Assembly (NCBI GenBank): GCA_934047225.1
Contig: OW203991.1
Location: 3,472,001 to 3,536,000, forward strand
Origin: Ypsolopha sequella
Taxonomy: Eukaryota; Arthropoda; Insecta; Lepidoptera; Ypsolophidae
Direction of reading: 5' to 3'
DNA: 64,000 bases
The notes under the pieces are model-generated. The model worked only from the letters and a program-made list of their open reading frames with translations, was not told the DNA's origin and ran no database searches. This document shows, one piece after another, positions 11,430 to 20,588 of the stretch; position 1 is the stretch's first letter; every line of letters begins with the position of its first letter. The position numbers were made by a program, and so were the translations under genes.

Positions 11430-12190
11430 TAAAAATAAAATTCGCATAGCCTCTTAAGTGTATTTTCAGAACATCCTTGTACCTTAGGTACTGGCCTCCA
11501 CTTTTTCGCTTTCCGGACTGGAGTTTTGTGTAACATATTTTTGTGTAACATATTTTCGACATATCGCCTTCTGCCTCTTTTCTCTCGTAACGATCTATTT
11601 ACATGGTGGACTGACATCATATATGAATATATAAATAAGATATGAATATAATGTTGTTATATATTATGAATATTTGGGAATCGGGAAGGGGGGTTAAAGA
11701 ATATGTTTTTATTTTTGTTTCTATGACACAATTATGTTATTCATTAATTTTTTTTTATTAAATCATAGTTTTCATTGTTTTGTTATACAAATAAATTTAT
11801 CATATAACAGTGTTTGTATCTAAACTAAGTATTATTTATTAATTATTTACTTTTGTTTATTCTAAAATTTTTAACAAGGGATCAGCTTAAATTCAGCGAC
11901 TCTCGAAGTCACACGCTGTGCTGTATTCCTTTTCCACTGAAAACAATGTTTGTATTTGTTTTTTTTTTCGGTCATCTTTATTTTTGTTGTTTTTTTTGTC
12001 TGTATAAAAGATAGATATCGAAGATATTATTATAACCTCGTGGTTACCCTTAATTTTAAATTTGTAATGAATGATAAAAGCTTTTTTTATTTTGGAAAAG
12101 TTTTATGTACTTGAAGCTTTTTTGTGTCTTTGGTAGAATAAAGTGTTTTGTATTTTTATTTGTAAAAAACGCGAATAATATAATTAATTC
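11430..12190. other. Unassigned AT-rich sequence
   Basis: No gene or repeat is recognised, only T-rich low-complexity runs. Confidence 0.45.
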
Positions 12191-12194
12191 TCTA

Positions 12195-12329
12195 AACAAG
12201 GTGAATTTTTGATCATCTTCCAAATTTCAAATTCCCGAGTTTCATTTTACGAATTTAACAAATTTTTCTCGATCAATGATATTATTCACAAGCCTTCAGT
12301 ATGAATTTGGGCGATGATCAAAAATTAAC
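12195..12329. mobile_element. MITE family T, internally deleted copy
   Basis: Starts ACAAGGTGAATTTTTGATCA and ends ATTTGGGCGATGATCAAAAA. The middle of the family consensus is missing and the right terminus has decayed. Confidence 0.7.
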
Positions 12330-12441
12330 AATTACCTACTTTTATTTTGATGTTGTAGTTGCAACTGATATCGAGCTCTAGAGGTCTTGAAATATTAATA
12401 ATTTATGTATGCGTGTGTGTATATTTTAATAAAAACTGCTA

Positions 12442-12816
12442 TACGAGGTGAATTTGTAAACATCGTCCAAATTCATACTTGAGCATTGGTAAGTGATCAG
12501 CATCATGAACGAATAACGATTTTTGTAAAATTCATAAAATGAAATTTCGACTCCCCATAGTGATTCACTCAGGATAAAACGGCCAAATCATACTTTTTGA
12601 ACAAGATGTAGGGTTTGTAGGATTAGGGCCCTAATCCTACAAACCCTACATCTTGTTCAAAAAGTATGATTTGGCCGTTTTATCTGGGAGTGAATTACTA
12701 TGGGAAGTCGAAATTTCATTATACTAATTTCACAAAAATTGTTATCAATCCCTGATGCTGATCACTTACCAAGCCTCCAGTATGAATTTGGACGATGATC
12801 AAAAAGTCACCTTGTA
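12442..12816. mobile_element. MITE family T, copy with nested palindrome
   Basis: Ends TACGAGGTGA and TCACCTTGTA with TA borders. Family T sequence is interrupted between ATTCACTCA and GGGAGTGAATTACTATGGG by a separate 112-bp palindrome. Compared with the uninterrupted copy at 49165, the insert lies inside the GGACTGGGAGTGA region. Confidence 0.85.
12573..12684. mobile_element. Perfect 112-bp palindrome inserted in MITE T
   Basis: GATAAAACGGCCAAATCATA begins the left arm. The 56-base left arm is the exact reverse complement of the right arm, with no spacer (centre AGGGCCCT between 12628 and 12629). I checked all 56 pairs by eye. It is probably a tiny foldback transposon. No clear target duplication is seen. 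Confidence 0.85.
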
Positions 12817-12849
12817 TACTGGTGTTATTTTTTAACCTTTTTCCTTCAA

Positions 12850-12985
12850 ACAGGGTGTTCTACAGTTCTGTGGTTCTACCCATTAATATGAACAACTTTT
12901 ACTATGGGGTCAACATTGAAATCGCGAAAAAGAAATCGCGAAGTTGTTCATAGGTATTAATGGTTAGAATATCCCGTTTATCAAT
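12850..12985. repeat. Small foldback related to the 48895 element
   Basis: AACAACTTTTACTATGGGGT followed by CGCGAAAAAGAAATCGCGAA forms inverted halves around the CATTAATATGAACAAC / GTTGTTCATAGGTATTAATG arms. The AACAACTTTTACTATGGGGT string also occurs in the foldback at 48895-49158. Confidence 0.6.
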
Positions 12986-13017
12986 GATAACTTATCATAT
13001 AAATATTTATCATACAT

Positions 13018-13135
13018 ACATACATACATACGCCTGTCTCCCAGAGGGGTAGGCAAAGACTACAGATTTCCATCTGCTACGATCCAGACACACCTCTTTC
13101 GCCTCCTCCAAATCGATCAATCTAGTCGACAAGCG
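13018..13135 (+). repeat. Lepidopteran CCCAGAGGGGTAGGCA repeat, copy 1
   Basis: A CATA run leads into ACGCCTGTCTCCCAGAGGGG, TAGGCAAAGACTACAGATTT and a CACCTCTTTCGCC segment. This matches 15546-15665 and is a repeat type I know from moth and butterfly sequence. Confidence 0.75.
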
Positions 13136-13194
13136 CTTTATTATATTTATCAATAGGAGTAATTTCCGGATGACGCTTGGAAGAGGCACCTTAA

Positions 13195-13250
13195 GAAGGA
13201 ACTGATTTATATGTGTAGATATATATATATATTGTATATATTGTATATAT
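13195..13250. repeat. AT-rich simple repeat
   Basis: A (TA)n and TATATTGTATATATTG tract. Confidence 0.8.
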
Positions 13251-13605
13251 TTGACAGAATTTGTCCCTCTAATCTAACTGCATATAACTAAGAAGGGTTC
13301 TGTCAGCAAAAAGTCTCTCAAAGTGTGTCTAGAAGCTATTAATTTACAAATTGAGTGACACTTAAACCAAGTTACAATTTATCTTATAGTGTAGTATTAG
13401 CATAACTTAATGGATTAACTTAGATAACGTCAAGCTGTTTAGCAAGTCAACGTTTTTAAGTGTCACGCGTTGCAAACGTGCACATAAGTGGCATAGAGTG
13501 CCATGTTATAGCTACTACTATGTTGCTACATCGCTAATACACTCCACTGTAATATACTAGATAGATTCTTAGACGCTAAAATGCCGGTTCCTTTGGTACA
13601 TTGTG

Positions 13606-13830
13606 AACAAGTAGGTGTATACACCGTGTAATGATGACCTGTGGGTCTACCGCGTAATTCTCATATTCATCAACATCAACTTGAGATTGAAATTTGACGT
13701 GTGTGCGACGACACCCGCCTAACATCCCATCTCTTATGCACGCGTTGAATTTCGCATGCATTTGCTTGAAGTTGATACAAATGAGAATTACGCGGTAGAG
13801 CCCCTGCTCAGAAAATGAAACCAGGTATAG
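13606..13830 (-). repeat. Inverted segments related to the 69-bp satellite unit
   Basis: GTGTAATGATGACCT (13626-13640) is the exact reverse complement of AGGTCATCATTACAC in each satellite unit. GCTCAGAAAATGAAACCA (13806-13823) is the near reverse complement of TGGTTTCATTTTCTGAGC in the same unit. Between them GTCTACCGCGTAATTCTCAT (13645) and its partner ATGAGAATTACGCGGTAGA (13781) form inverted arms. This looks like an old foldback whose outer parts later became joined and amplified as the array at 14108. Confidence 0.7.
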
Positions 13831-14107
13831 GGGATGTTATGAGGGTTCTTTGTACTAAATTTCATTTCGACATTCCTATTAATACATCTAAAAATTAATA
13901 ATTAATTTAGTTTCGCTCACAAGTGCAACGTACTAACCACGTTTTTTTAACAGGCTTAAAAAATGCGATGTTGCCGCTTCGTGCAGGTTACTGACATGTA
14001 GTAATACTGGAAGGGAAGGTGCACACTTGGAACACGATTTATTTTGTTCGAGAAAACAAATTTCTGTAAACAGAAATATTTTCTCGAAATTGTTTTTTTT
14101 TTATGGC

Positions 14108-15418
14108 TTTGTAGAGGTATTCCCTACATGTGGTTTCATTTTCTGAGCAGGTCATCATTACACTATACGTATATACTTTGTAGAGGTATTCCCTACATGT
14201 GGTTTCATTTTGTGAGCAGGTCATCATTACACTATACGTATATACTTTGTAGAGGTATTCCCTACATGTGGTTTCATTTTCTGAGCAGGTCATCATTACA
14301 CTATACGTATATACTTTGTAGAGGTATTCCCTACATGTGGTTTCATTTTCTGAGCAGGTCATCATTACACTATACGTATATACTTTGTAGAGGTATTCCC
14401 TACATGTGGTTTCATTTTCTGAGCAGGTCATCATTACACTATACGTATATACTTTTTAGAGGTATTCCCTACATGTGGTTTCATTTTCTGAGCAGGTCAT
14501 CATTACACTATACGTATATACTTTGTAGAGGTATTCCCTACATGTGGTTTCATTTTCTGAGCAGGTCATCATTACACTATACGTATATACTTTGTAGAGG
14601 TATTCCCTACATGTGGTTTCATTTTGTGAGCAGGTCATCATTACACTATACGTATATACTTTGTAGAGGTATTCCCTACATGTGGTTTCATTTTCTGAGC
14701 AGGTCATCATTACACTATACGTATATACTTTGTAGAGGTATTCCCTACATGTGGTTTCATTTTCTGAGCAGGTCATCATTACACTATACGTATATACTTT
14801 GTAGAGGTATTCCCTACATGTGGTTTCATTTTCTGAGCAGGTCATCATTACACTATACGTATATACTTTGTAGAGGTATTCCCTACATGTGGTTTCATTT
14901 TCTGAGCAGGTCATCATTACACTATACGTATAAACTTTGTAGAGGTATTCCCTACATGTGGTTTCATTTTCTGAGCAGGTCATCATTACACTATACGTAT
15001 ATACTTTGTAGAGGTATTCCCTACATGTGGTTTCATTTTCTGAGCAGGTCATCATTACACTATACGTATATACTTTGTAGAGGTATTCCCTACATGTGGT
15101 TTCATTTTGTGAGCAGGTCATCATTACACTATACGTATATACTTTGTAGAGGTATTCCCTACATGTGGTTTCATTTTCTGAGCAGGTCATCATTACACTA
15201 TACGTATATACTTTGTAGAGGTATTCCCTACATGTGGTTTCATTTTGTGAGCAGGTCATCATTACACTATACGTATATACTTTGTAGAGGTATTCCCTAC
15301 ATGTGGTTTCATTTTCTGAGCAGGTCATCATTACACTATACGTATATACTTTGTAGAGGTATTCCCTACATGTGGTTTCATTTTCTGAGCAGGTCATCAT
15401 TACACTATACGTATATAC
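14108..15418 (+). repeat. Satellite array: 19 tandem copies of a 69-bp unit
   Basis: Nineteen head-to-tail units with no spacers, each running TTTGTAGAGG...CGTATATAC. The units differ by very few substitutions: a C/G change in TTTTCTGAGC at copies 2, 8, 15 and 17, one TTTTTAGAGG at copy 6, and CGTATAAAC at copy 12. Because 69 is divisible by three, long open frames exist on both strands (23-residue repeats). I consider these frames accidental. The unit contains ATACGTAT, a short palindrome. Confidence 0.97.
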
Positions 15419-15468
15419 TTTTTTTATGGAACAGCTGATATTTTTTATGGAACAGCTGATATTTTTTT
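15419..15468 (+). repeat. Two copies of a 21-bp repeat next to the satellite
   Basis: TTTTTTATGGAACAGCTGATA occurs twice in tandem directly after the last 69-bp unit. Confidence 0.85.
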
Positions 15469-15545
15469 GCGACTTCTGTCATTACTATTATAATCTGTGC
15501 TTCTGTGTCGTCTTCGTAGTAAAAGTTGTTCATACATCCGTCCAT

Positions 15546-15665
15546 AGATACGCCTGCCTATCATATATTTACGCCTGTCCCCCAGAGGGGTAGGCAAGAG
15601 TCTACAGATTTGCATCTCTCACGTTCCTGAAACACCTTTCGCCTCTTCCACATCCATCAATCAAT
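15546..15665 (+). repeat. Lepidopteran CCCAGAGGGGTAGGCA repeat, copy 2
   Basis: ACGCCTGTCCCCCAGAGGGG, TAGGCAAGAGTCTACAGATT and CACCTTTCGCCTCTTCCACA match copy 1 at 13018 in the same orientation, so the satellite is bracketed by the pair. Confidence 0.75.
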
Positions 15666-16228
15666 TCATAGGTACAGTCATTTAAAACATTAAAAGTGGG
15701 GTTAGAACTTTGGTACAAATTTACTAAAATTTAGGTGCACATTTACTATTTTCTGGTGGTCAGTTAAACACAAGTCATGTATTATTAAGAAGTGGAACAG
15801 TATACCAATAATTTTCTTTCATATTCTGAAAATGTTCCATCAAGTAATATCACTAAATAACATCAAATACCCCTCTTTTTACTAGAAAATAAAACAATGT
15901 AATAGACAAGAGTACACGATGCTCTTTTTAAAAATAAATTAAAAAGCTATGAATGCAGCCATTGTCCTGCAAGAACGCAGCGAAATAAAGCAATTCTCCG
16001 TGAGCTAGATCGTTTGATACAATTTAAGTGCTCGACCGTAATTCTCATAAATAACTGACGATGACGGAGCCAAGCCCCATAAACTTGTAAAGAAATTCAA
16101 AAGGATCAGAAGTTAATTGGCAGAAGTGCCCAGTGGATAAACTTTGTCCTTATTTATAGTCATACCTTATGATAGTTTTGCATTTCATCGATATTTTCTT
16201 TGATAAATGCCAAATGTAATATATTTAT
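15666..16228. other. Unassigned sequence
   Basis: No motif, frame or repeat is recognised. Confidence 0.45.
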
Positions 16229-16550
16229 CGTCACGACATGAATCCCCGAGGGGGTGTCAGAGGTGTTCCGAGTGTGAACTGTAAAATGCAAGTCACAGTC
16301 ACAGGTACACCCGCATTTCAACGACAATTATTACGTCCCAACGTTGATGGGTGTGAGCCCTTCGGACACATATACACTTTTTAGGCCATGCAGGTTTCCT
16401 TACGATGTTTTCCTTCACCGTTTAGCAAGTGGTAAGTAAGAACAAATACTATGCACATAAATTCCGAAAAACTCATGCCCGACCGGGGATCGAACCTTGA
16501 GATCAAGATTGAGAGGCCAGCGTTCTACCCCTGAGCTACCGCCTGCGAAA
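16229..16550 (-). mobile_element. tRNA-derived SINE
   Basis: Read on the minus strand, the head starts GCAGGCGGTAGCTCAGGGGT (box A) and has GGTTCGATCCC (box B) about 40 bases on, so it derives from a tRNA gene. The body carries GGTGAAGGAAAACATCGTAA and GGAAACCTGCATGG, a block shared by lepidopteran SINEs. The tail ends ACCCCCTCGGGGATTCATGT. A 3' piece of the same family lies at 33781-33876. No clear target duplication was located. Confidence 0.85.
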
Positions 16551-16767
16551 TAGATCATATTTTGTAAGATTAAATTAAATGCATTTGTTTATACAACAAA
16601 CTTAAGTAACATTATATAAAAAATTTATTAAAAAAAACTAAAATAATCTAAAATAAAATTACCTACCAATAAATATTTGTGAAAATAAAATATTAAAATG
16701 CAAAACCCTACAAGAAAAACTTCCCTATAAATTGAAGTATATAAAATATTTTTTCCAAATCACCGCC

Positions 16768-16843
16768 GAATCACAGGTGCGAGGAGCGTGACATACTATT
16801 TAGTCGCAAAAGCATCGTGTCACGCTCCTCGCACTTGTGATTC
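16768..16843. repeat. Long hairpin, 26-bp arms
   Basis: GAATCACAGGTGCGAGGAGC and its partner GCTCCTCGCACTTGTGATTC form 26-bp arms with one mismatch around a 24-bp loop. It is perhaps a very small foldback element. Confidence 0.8.
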
Positions 16844-16941
16844 AACTACGTCGCGTCGCGCGCGATTAAGCACTGTACTCCGGGTGCAGGTTTCTTACAA
16901 AAGTGCTCATAATTCTTTGTATACGCTCTGTATTATTCAGT

Positions 16942-18318
16942 TTAAGGCTTCTGCCAACGCCAACGACCTTGAACTAAGTAACTTTGTAACCATTTTATAC
17001 TAAAACTATAGCATTTTTCAACAGAAGAAAAATACATAGTAATCTACATGATACAAATAGTGATGTGGTTTGTCCTGAATTTCATTATAACATACAGAAG
17101 TGAAGCAAGAAAATTCCAAGTTTACCCTTATTTCTTGATGTTTGTTCACTTGTAACAACATGTAACTGCTGCAGTTTTTATCGAAAGAGTATAAAAATTT
17201 ATAAGCTTCGAGACAAAATAATAGAGATGAAACGGATATCCGGTTACTATCCGGTATCCGGCCTATCCGGCCATATTTTTGGTATCCGGTATCCGGCCGG
17301 ATAGTAGCCAGTATCCGGCCGGATACCGGATACCTAACTCAGCATACAAAAAGCCGTTTAAATCACTAAATAAATTGATTGTATCAATGATTCAATAATC
17401 TAAATTCTAATACATAAAGTGAATAAGAGTTGAGCTATGGTAGATAAAGACAAGCTGTACAGCAATTGTTGGGAATTAACGTTTGTGCTTTTCTTCATAC
17501 TTCACCAGCTTCTTTTGCTCTCACAATATACCGATATGTAATTCAACAGGTATCTTTTAATAAAAACACATGGTCTAAGAATCATACTGAACAATTTTTC
17601 TAAAGAAACATACTTGTGGAAATGAAAAAAAATATTTTCATGTTTCCTTACTCATTTTAAAACCTACTGTGATTTTTGAAAGGGCATTGGGTGGGCAGGT
17701 TCAATTTATTTTTTCAATCTGTTACTTTGGGAAATCTGTTCAGTATGAACAGTAGATTACGCGGTTTCATTTAAATATACCTGTTCATTTATATACATTA
17801 TACACCGCTGCAAGGAGACAAAAGATACACATTTACGAATTTTGTTAGGATCGGAAATTGTTTCGGGATTGCAGACCAGCATTTGTATGATTGTGATATA
17901 GAAAATACACAAATAATCTTGCCCAGTTGCACCCGCACGCACCTTGGTGCGTAATGTTTAGACTTGCTCAATTAGTGCGAAACGCATATCTTGAGCCGGA
18001 TATTCGGCCGCCGGATATCCGGCTATCCGGCCTAGTGCCACGCCGGATATCCGGTATCCGGTATCCGGCCAAATCACTATCCGTTTCATCTCTACAAAAT
18101 AACATTAAATGATTTGGTTTTCTCAGTTCTTAGAAATGCAGTTTATTTTAGATAAAATAAATTAAAAATACACTATTTTCAAACTTGTCAGCCGTAGCGA
18201 CTGACGTAACAGCCATGTTGCAGTGCGAGCTGATAAGGACTTTATTTTAATATGTTTTTTTTTGAAATTTCAACCACCATGAATCGAGTTGCTAATTATT
18301 CCGACGGAGCCACCTTAA
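16942..18318 (+). mobile_element. TTAA element family C, copy A, split by a hAT-type element
   Basis: Begins TTAAGGCTTCTGCCAACGCC and ends CACCTTAA. It aligns to 20589-22361 on both sides of the nested insertion at 17222-18094 (for example GAACTAAGTAACTTTGTAAC before it and AGCCGTAGCGACTGACGTAA after it). Without the insertion it is about 500 bp. No coding capacity is seen. TTAA at both borders suggests piggyBac-type mobilisation (inference). Confidence 0.75.
17222..18094. mobile_element. Non-autonomous hAT-type element with 8-bp target duplication
   Basis: Ends are TAGAGATGAAACGGAT and its reverse complement ATCCGTTTCATCTCTA. The flanks CAAAATAA at 17214-17221 and 18095-18102 are an exact 8-bp target duplication, the hAT hallmark. 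Sub-terminal zones are packed with ATCCGG repeats (17236-17335 and 17997-18070). The related family C copy at 20589 has a single CAAAATAA at the same point (about 22138-22145), which is a natural empty site. No transposase frame is present. Confidence 0.88.
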
Positions 18319-18489
18319 AGACAGAGCGTGACACAGCACTACACTGGAGAAAACGAAATCTATATACCTACCAATAAAGTAGTAAAAATGTCGCGTCTGC
18401 CATTGAATATTTTTGTGAAATTTTAAATGAAATAGTTTATTAAGTATTGTAAGTACCTTTATACCTGAGGCAAAACTATTTTTTTAAAT

Positions 18490-19166
18490 TATAGTCTCTC
18501 TGTCTGTATGTATGTATGCGACCGCAACTGAACACCATACAATATAATACTAAAGCAACACATTTTTATGCTGACTCTATCACAGTTCACTGCAGACACA
18601 AGTACATGACGCCATTTTCAATTCCTTTCTTTGCAGTTTATATTTTGATGATGACGGCCTCACTGATAAGGTTGAAATATTTCGAAAAATATAAAGTGTA
18701 TTTTTTTTTTTTATTACCATCTATGCTACTATTATAGCCGATTCTGAAGGCTTTAATTTTAGTTTTAGTGCTGTCAAAACAAAATTTTCTTCATTGCAAA
18801 ATAGTCCTTTAAAGCAAGGACTAGAAGCTAAATTGCTTTGGAAAAAATTAAGTTTTGACAGCACTAAAACTAAAATTAAAGCCTTCAGAATCGGCTTTAT
18901 TAACTTACTATAAATAAAAGGCTTATATAGCTAAAGTTATATTTATTCATATTTCTTTGCAGTTGTTATATGTCTGAATGTTCCGTTTTAACCCAATTTT
19001 AATTCGAGAACCATTCAACGGATTTGGATTCGGTTTTCTTTATATCATCTTAGTGACCCCGATCAACATATAGGCTTTAAAGGGTGTTGATGAAATAACC
19101 ACTGAGCCGAAAACGGGGCAAAGATTAAATAAACGCGGGTGTAACCGCGGGCGAAAGGCTAGTTCG
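18490..19166 (+). mobile_element. Possible non-autonomous Helitron
   Basis: The right side has a small hairpin CGCGG-GTGTAA-CCGCG followed by GGCGAAAGGCTAGT, which fits the hairpin plus CTAG, T-flanked 3' end of Helitrons. The left border is a guess at TCTCTCTGTCTGTATGTATG. No Rep/helicase sequence is present and a separate MITE lies inside. Confidence 0.35.
18736..18896. mobile_element. Foldback MITE, 161 bp
   Basis: AGCCGATTCTGAAGGCTTTA opens the left arm and the right arm is its nearly exact reverse complement for about 46 bp, with a ~65-bp centre. A one-arm relative lies at 55588-55663. Confidence 0.85.
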
Positions 19167-19169
19167 TTA

Positions 19170-19920
19170 TATATATATTGATCCAAGGCTCGCAAGTCAT
19201 GCTAATGGTTTATTTTAAAGTTACATAAGTTTTTGAGAGTTTTCGAGTACTTGGAAGTTTTCAAAGCATTTACCGAAATGGTTTTTGTTTGCAAATAAAA
19301 TTATTTGAGCAAACACATTAGGGATTTTTCGCTTGGAAGTTAGGGTACCGTACCGAAATATGAGTAATTAGCATATCTTCAAACATTTTATTTCACCATA
19401 ATACGTAAATGTTGGTGGACCAGGAATCTTGTATTTTTGCTCCCGGAAAGTTCAAGAGTTAGAAAATATTAAGTAATGAAGATAATAATTGCTCTACCTT
19501 AGCTTTTTATTTGTTTATATAAGGAAATATAATTATTAAAATATGTTAATTTTAGGGTATATTTTCGGGTATATTTTAGGGTATATTCTCGGGTATATTT
19601 AAGTGTATATTTCGGCCTATTCAACCACTGCCGATTAATGAGAGAAAAACATTGAAAAATCGTTTGTTCCATTTTTTTTTTAATCGTTGTAAACAGTCGG
19701 TTTTCAGGCTATGCTACGCGTACAAATAATAAAATAAACATTATATCATATATTTATTATATCAATAATAAAATACCCTCAAGCTTCTTTATAAGGTTTC
19801 TTGAAGAAATCACAATTATTACAGTACAATCCATTATCGAGGTTTAAGATCACATCAGACTGTCACAAGGAACTTCAAGATCTCTCAAACATATTTAAGT
19901 ACATTTGTTTTGAACTAAAC
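19170..19920. other. Unassigned sequence with a short GGGTATAT repeat
   Basis: Nothing is recognised except about five imperfect GGGTATATTTTAGGGTATAT-type units at 19553-19612. Confidence 0.45.
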
Positions 19921-19923
19921 TCC

Positions 19924-20571
19924 GGCCGTTCATTCGAGAGAATGGTGACGTTTGCAAATGTCAGGGGATAAGACCTTTTTTTTACTGTTTTGCATTTCAA
20001 TATTTTATATTTATCATGATGATTTTAGGGTAGATTTTATATCGTTAAAAGGTCCCATTTGTTAATAAAAAGTATTTTTGTCGTATATATTTTCCACTTC
20101 CTAGTACAAAACTTAATGAATCAGCTGTCTCAATTTCTACGTAAAAGTTAAAAAAAACCGCAAAAAATATTATTTTTGGCGAAAAGTTGTCTATTAGCGA
20201 TACTGTCAAGTTATTTCTGTCAAATCAGCAATCATAATGCCTGCAGTATGAATCCTCGACTTTTTGAATCGACATTTCAGAAAAAGGTTTATAATATCTG
20301 CGGTGTAAGGCAGTGTTGTCGTATTATAAAACTGATATTCCTTACCAAATAATAAGATCATATATATATTCTATTCAAGGGTTTTTATTTATAAAAAAAG
20401 TTTAAATAATCATGATTTGGATTTATTTCGTCCCATTTGTTGTACCGTTGATATTTTTTTAACGTGCCTTTATTTATTTTTGACGTGAAGAAGCTCTTGT
20501 TGACTTGTAGTATTTTTTCGAGATATCGCCACACTCCATCTGTCATCATTCTCTCGAATTAACGGCAGCAG
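19924..20571. mobile_element. Candidate non-autonomous element with ~20-bp inverted ends
   Basis: Left end GCCGTTCATTCGAGAGAATG and right end CATTCTCTCGAATTAACGGC are inverted repeats with one mismatch, followed by TGACG / TGACA. The interior is AT-rich with no coding frame. A target duplication is not obvious. Confidence 0.55.
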
Positions 20572-20588
20572 TTTAAAGCACAAACAAA

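Noticed and set aside
14108..15418. Regular repeat array resembling a CRISPR
   Set aside because: Units are contiguous with no unique spacers, and the genome is eukaryotic.
14044..15438. A 464-residue plus-strand frame and 314/131-residue minus frames
   Set aside because: They are by-products of a 69-bp tandem repeat whose length is a multiple of three. No start context, domain or splice support was seen.
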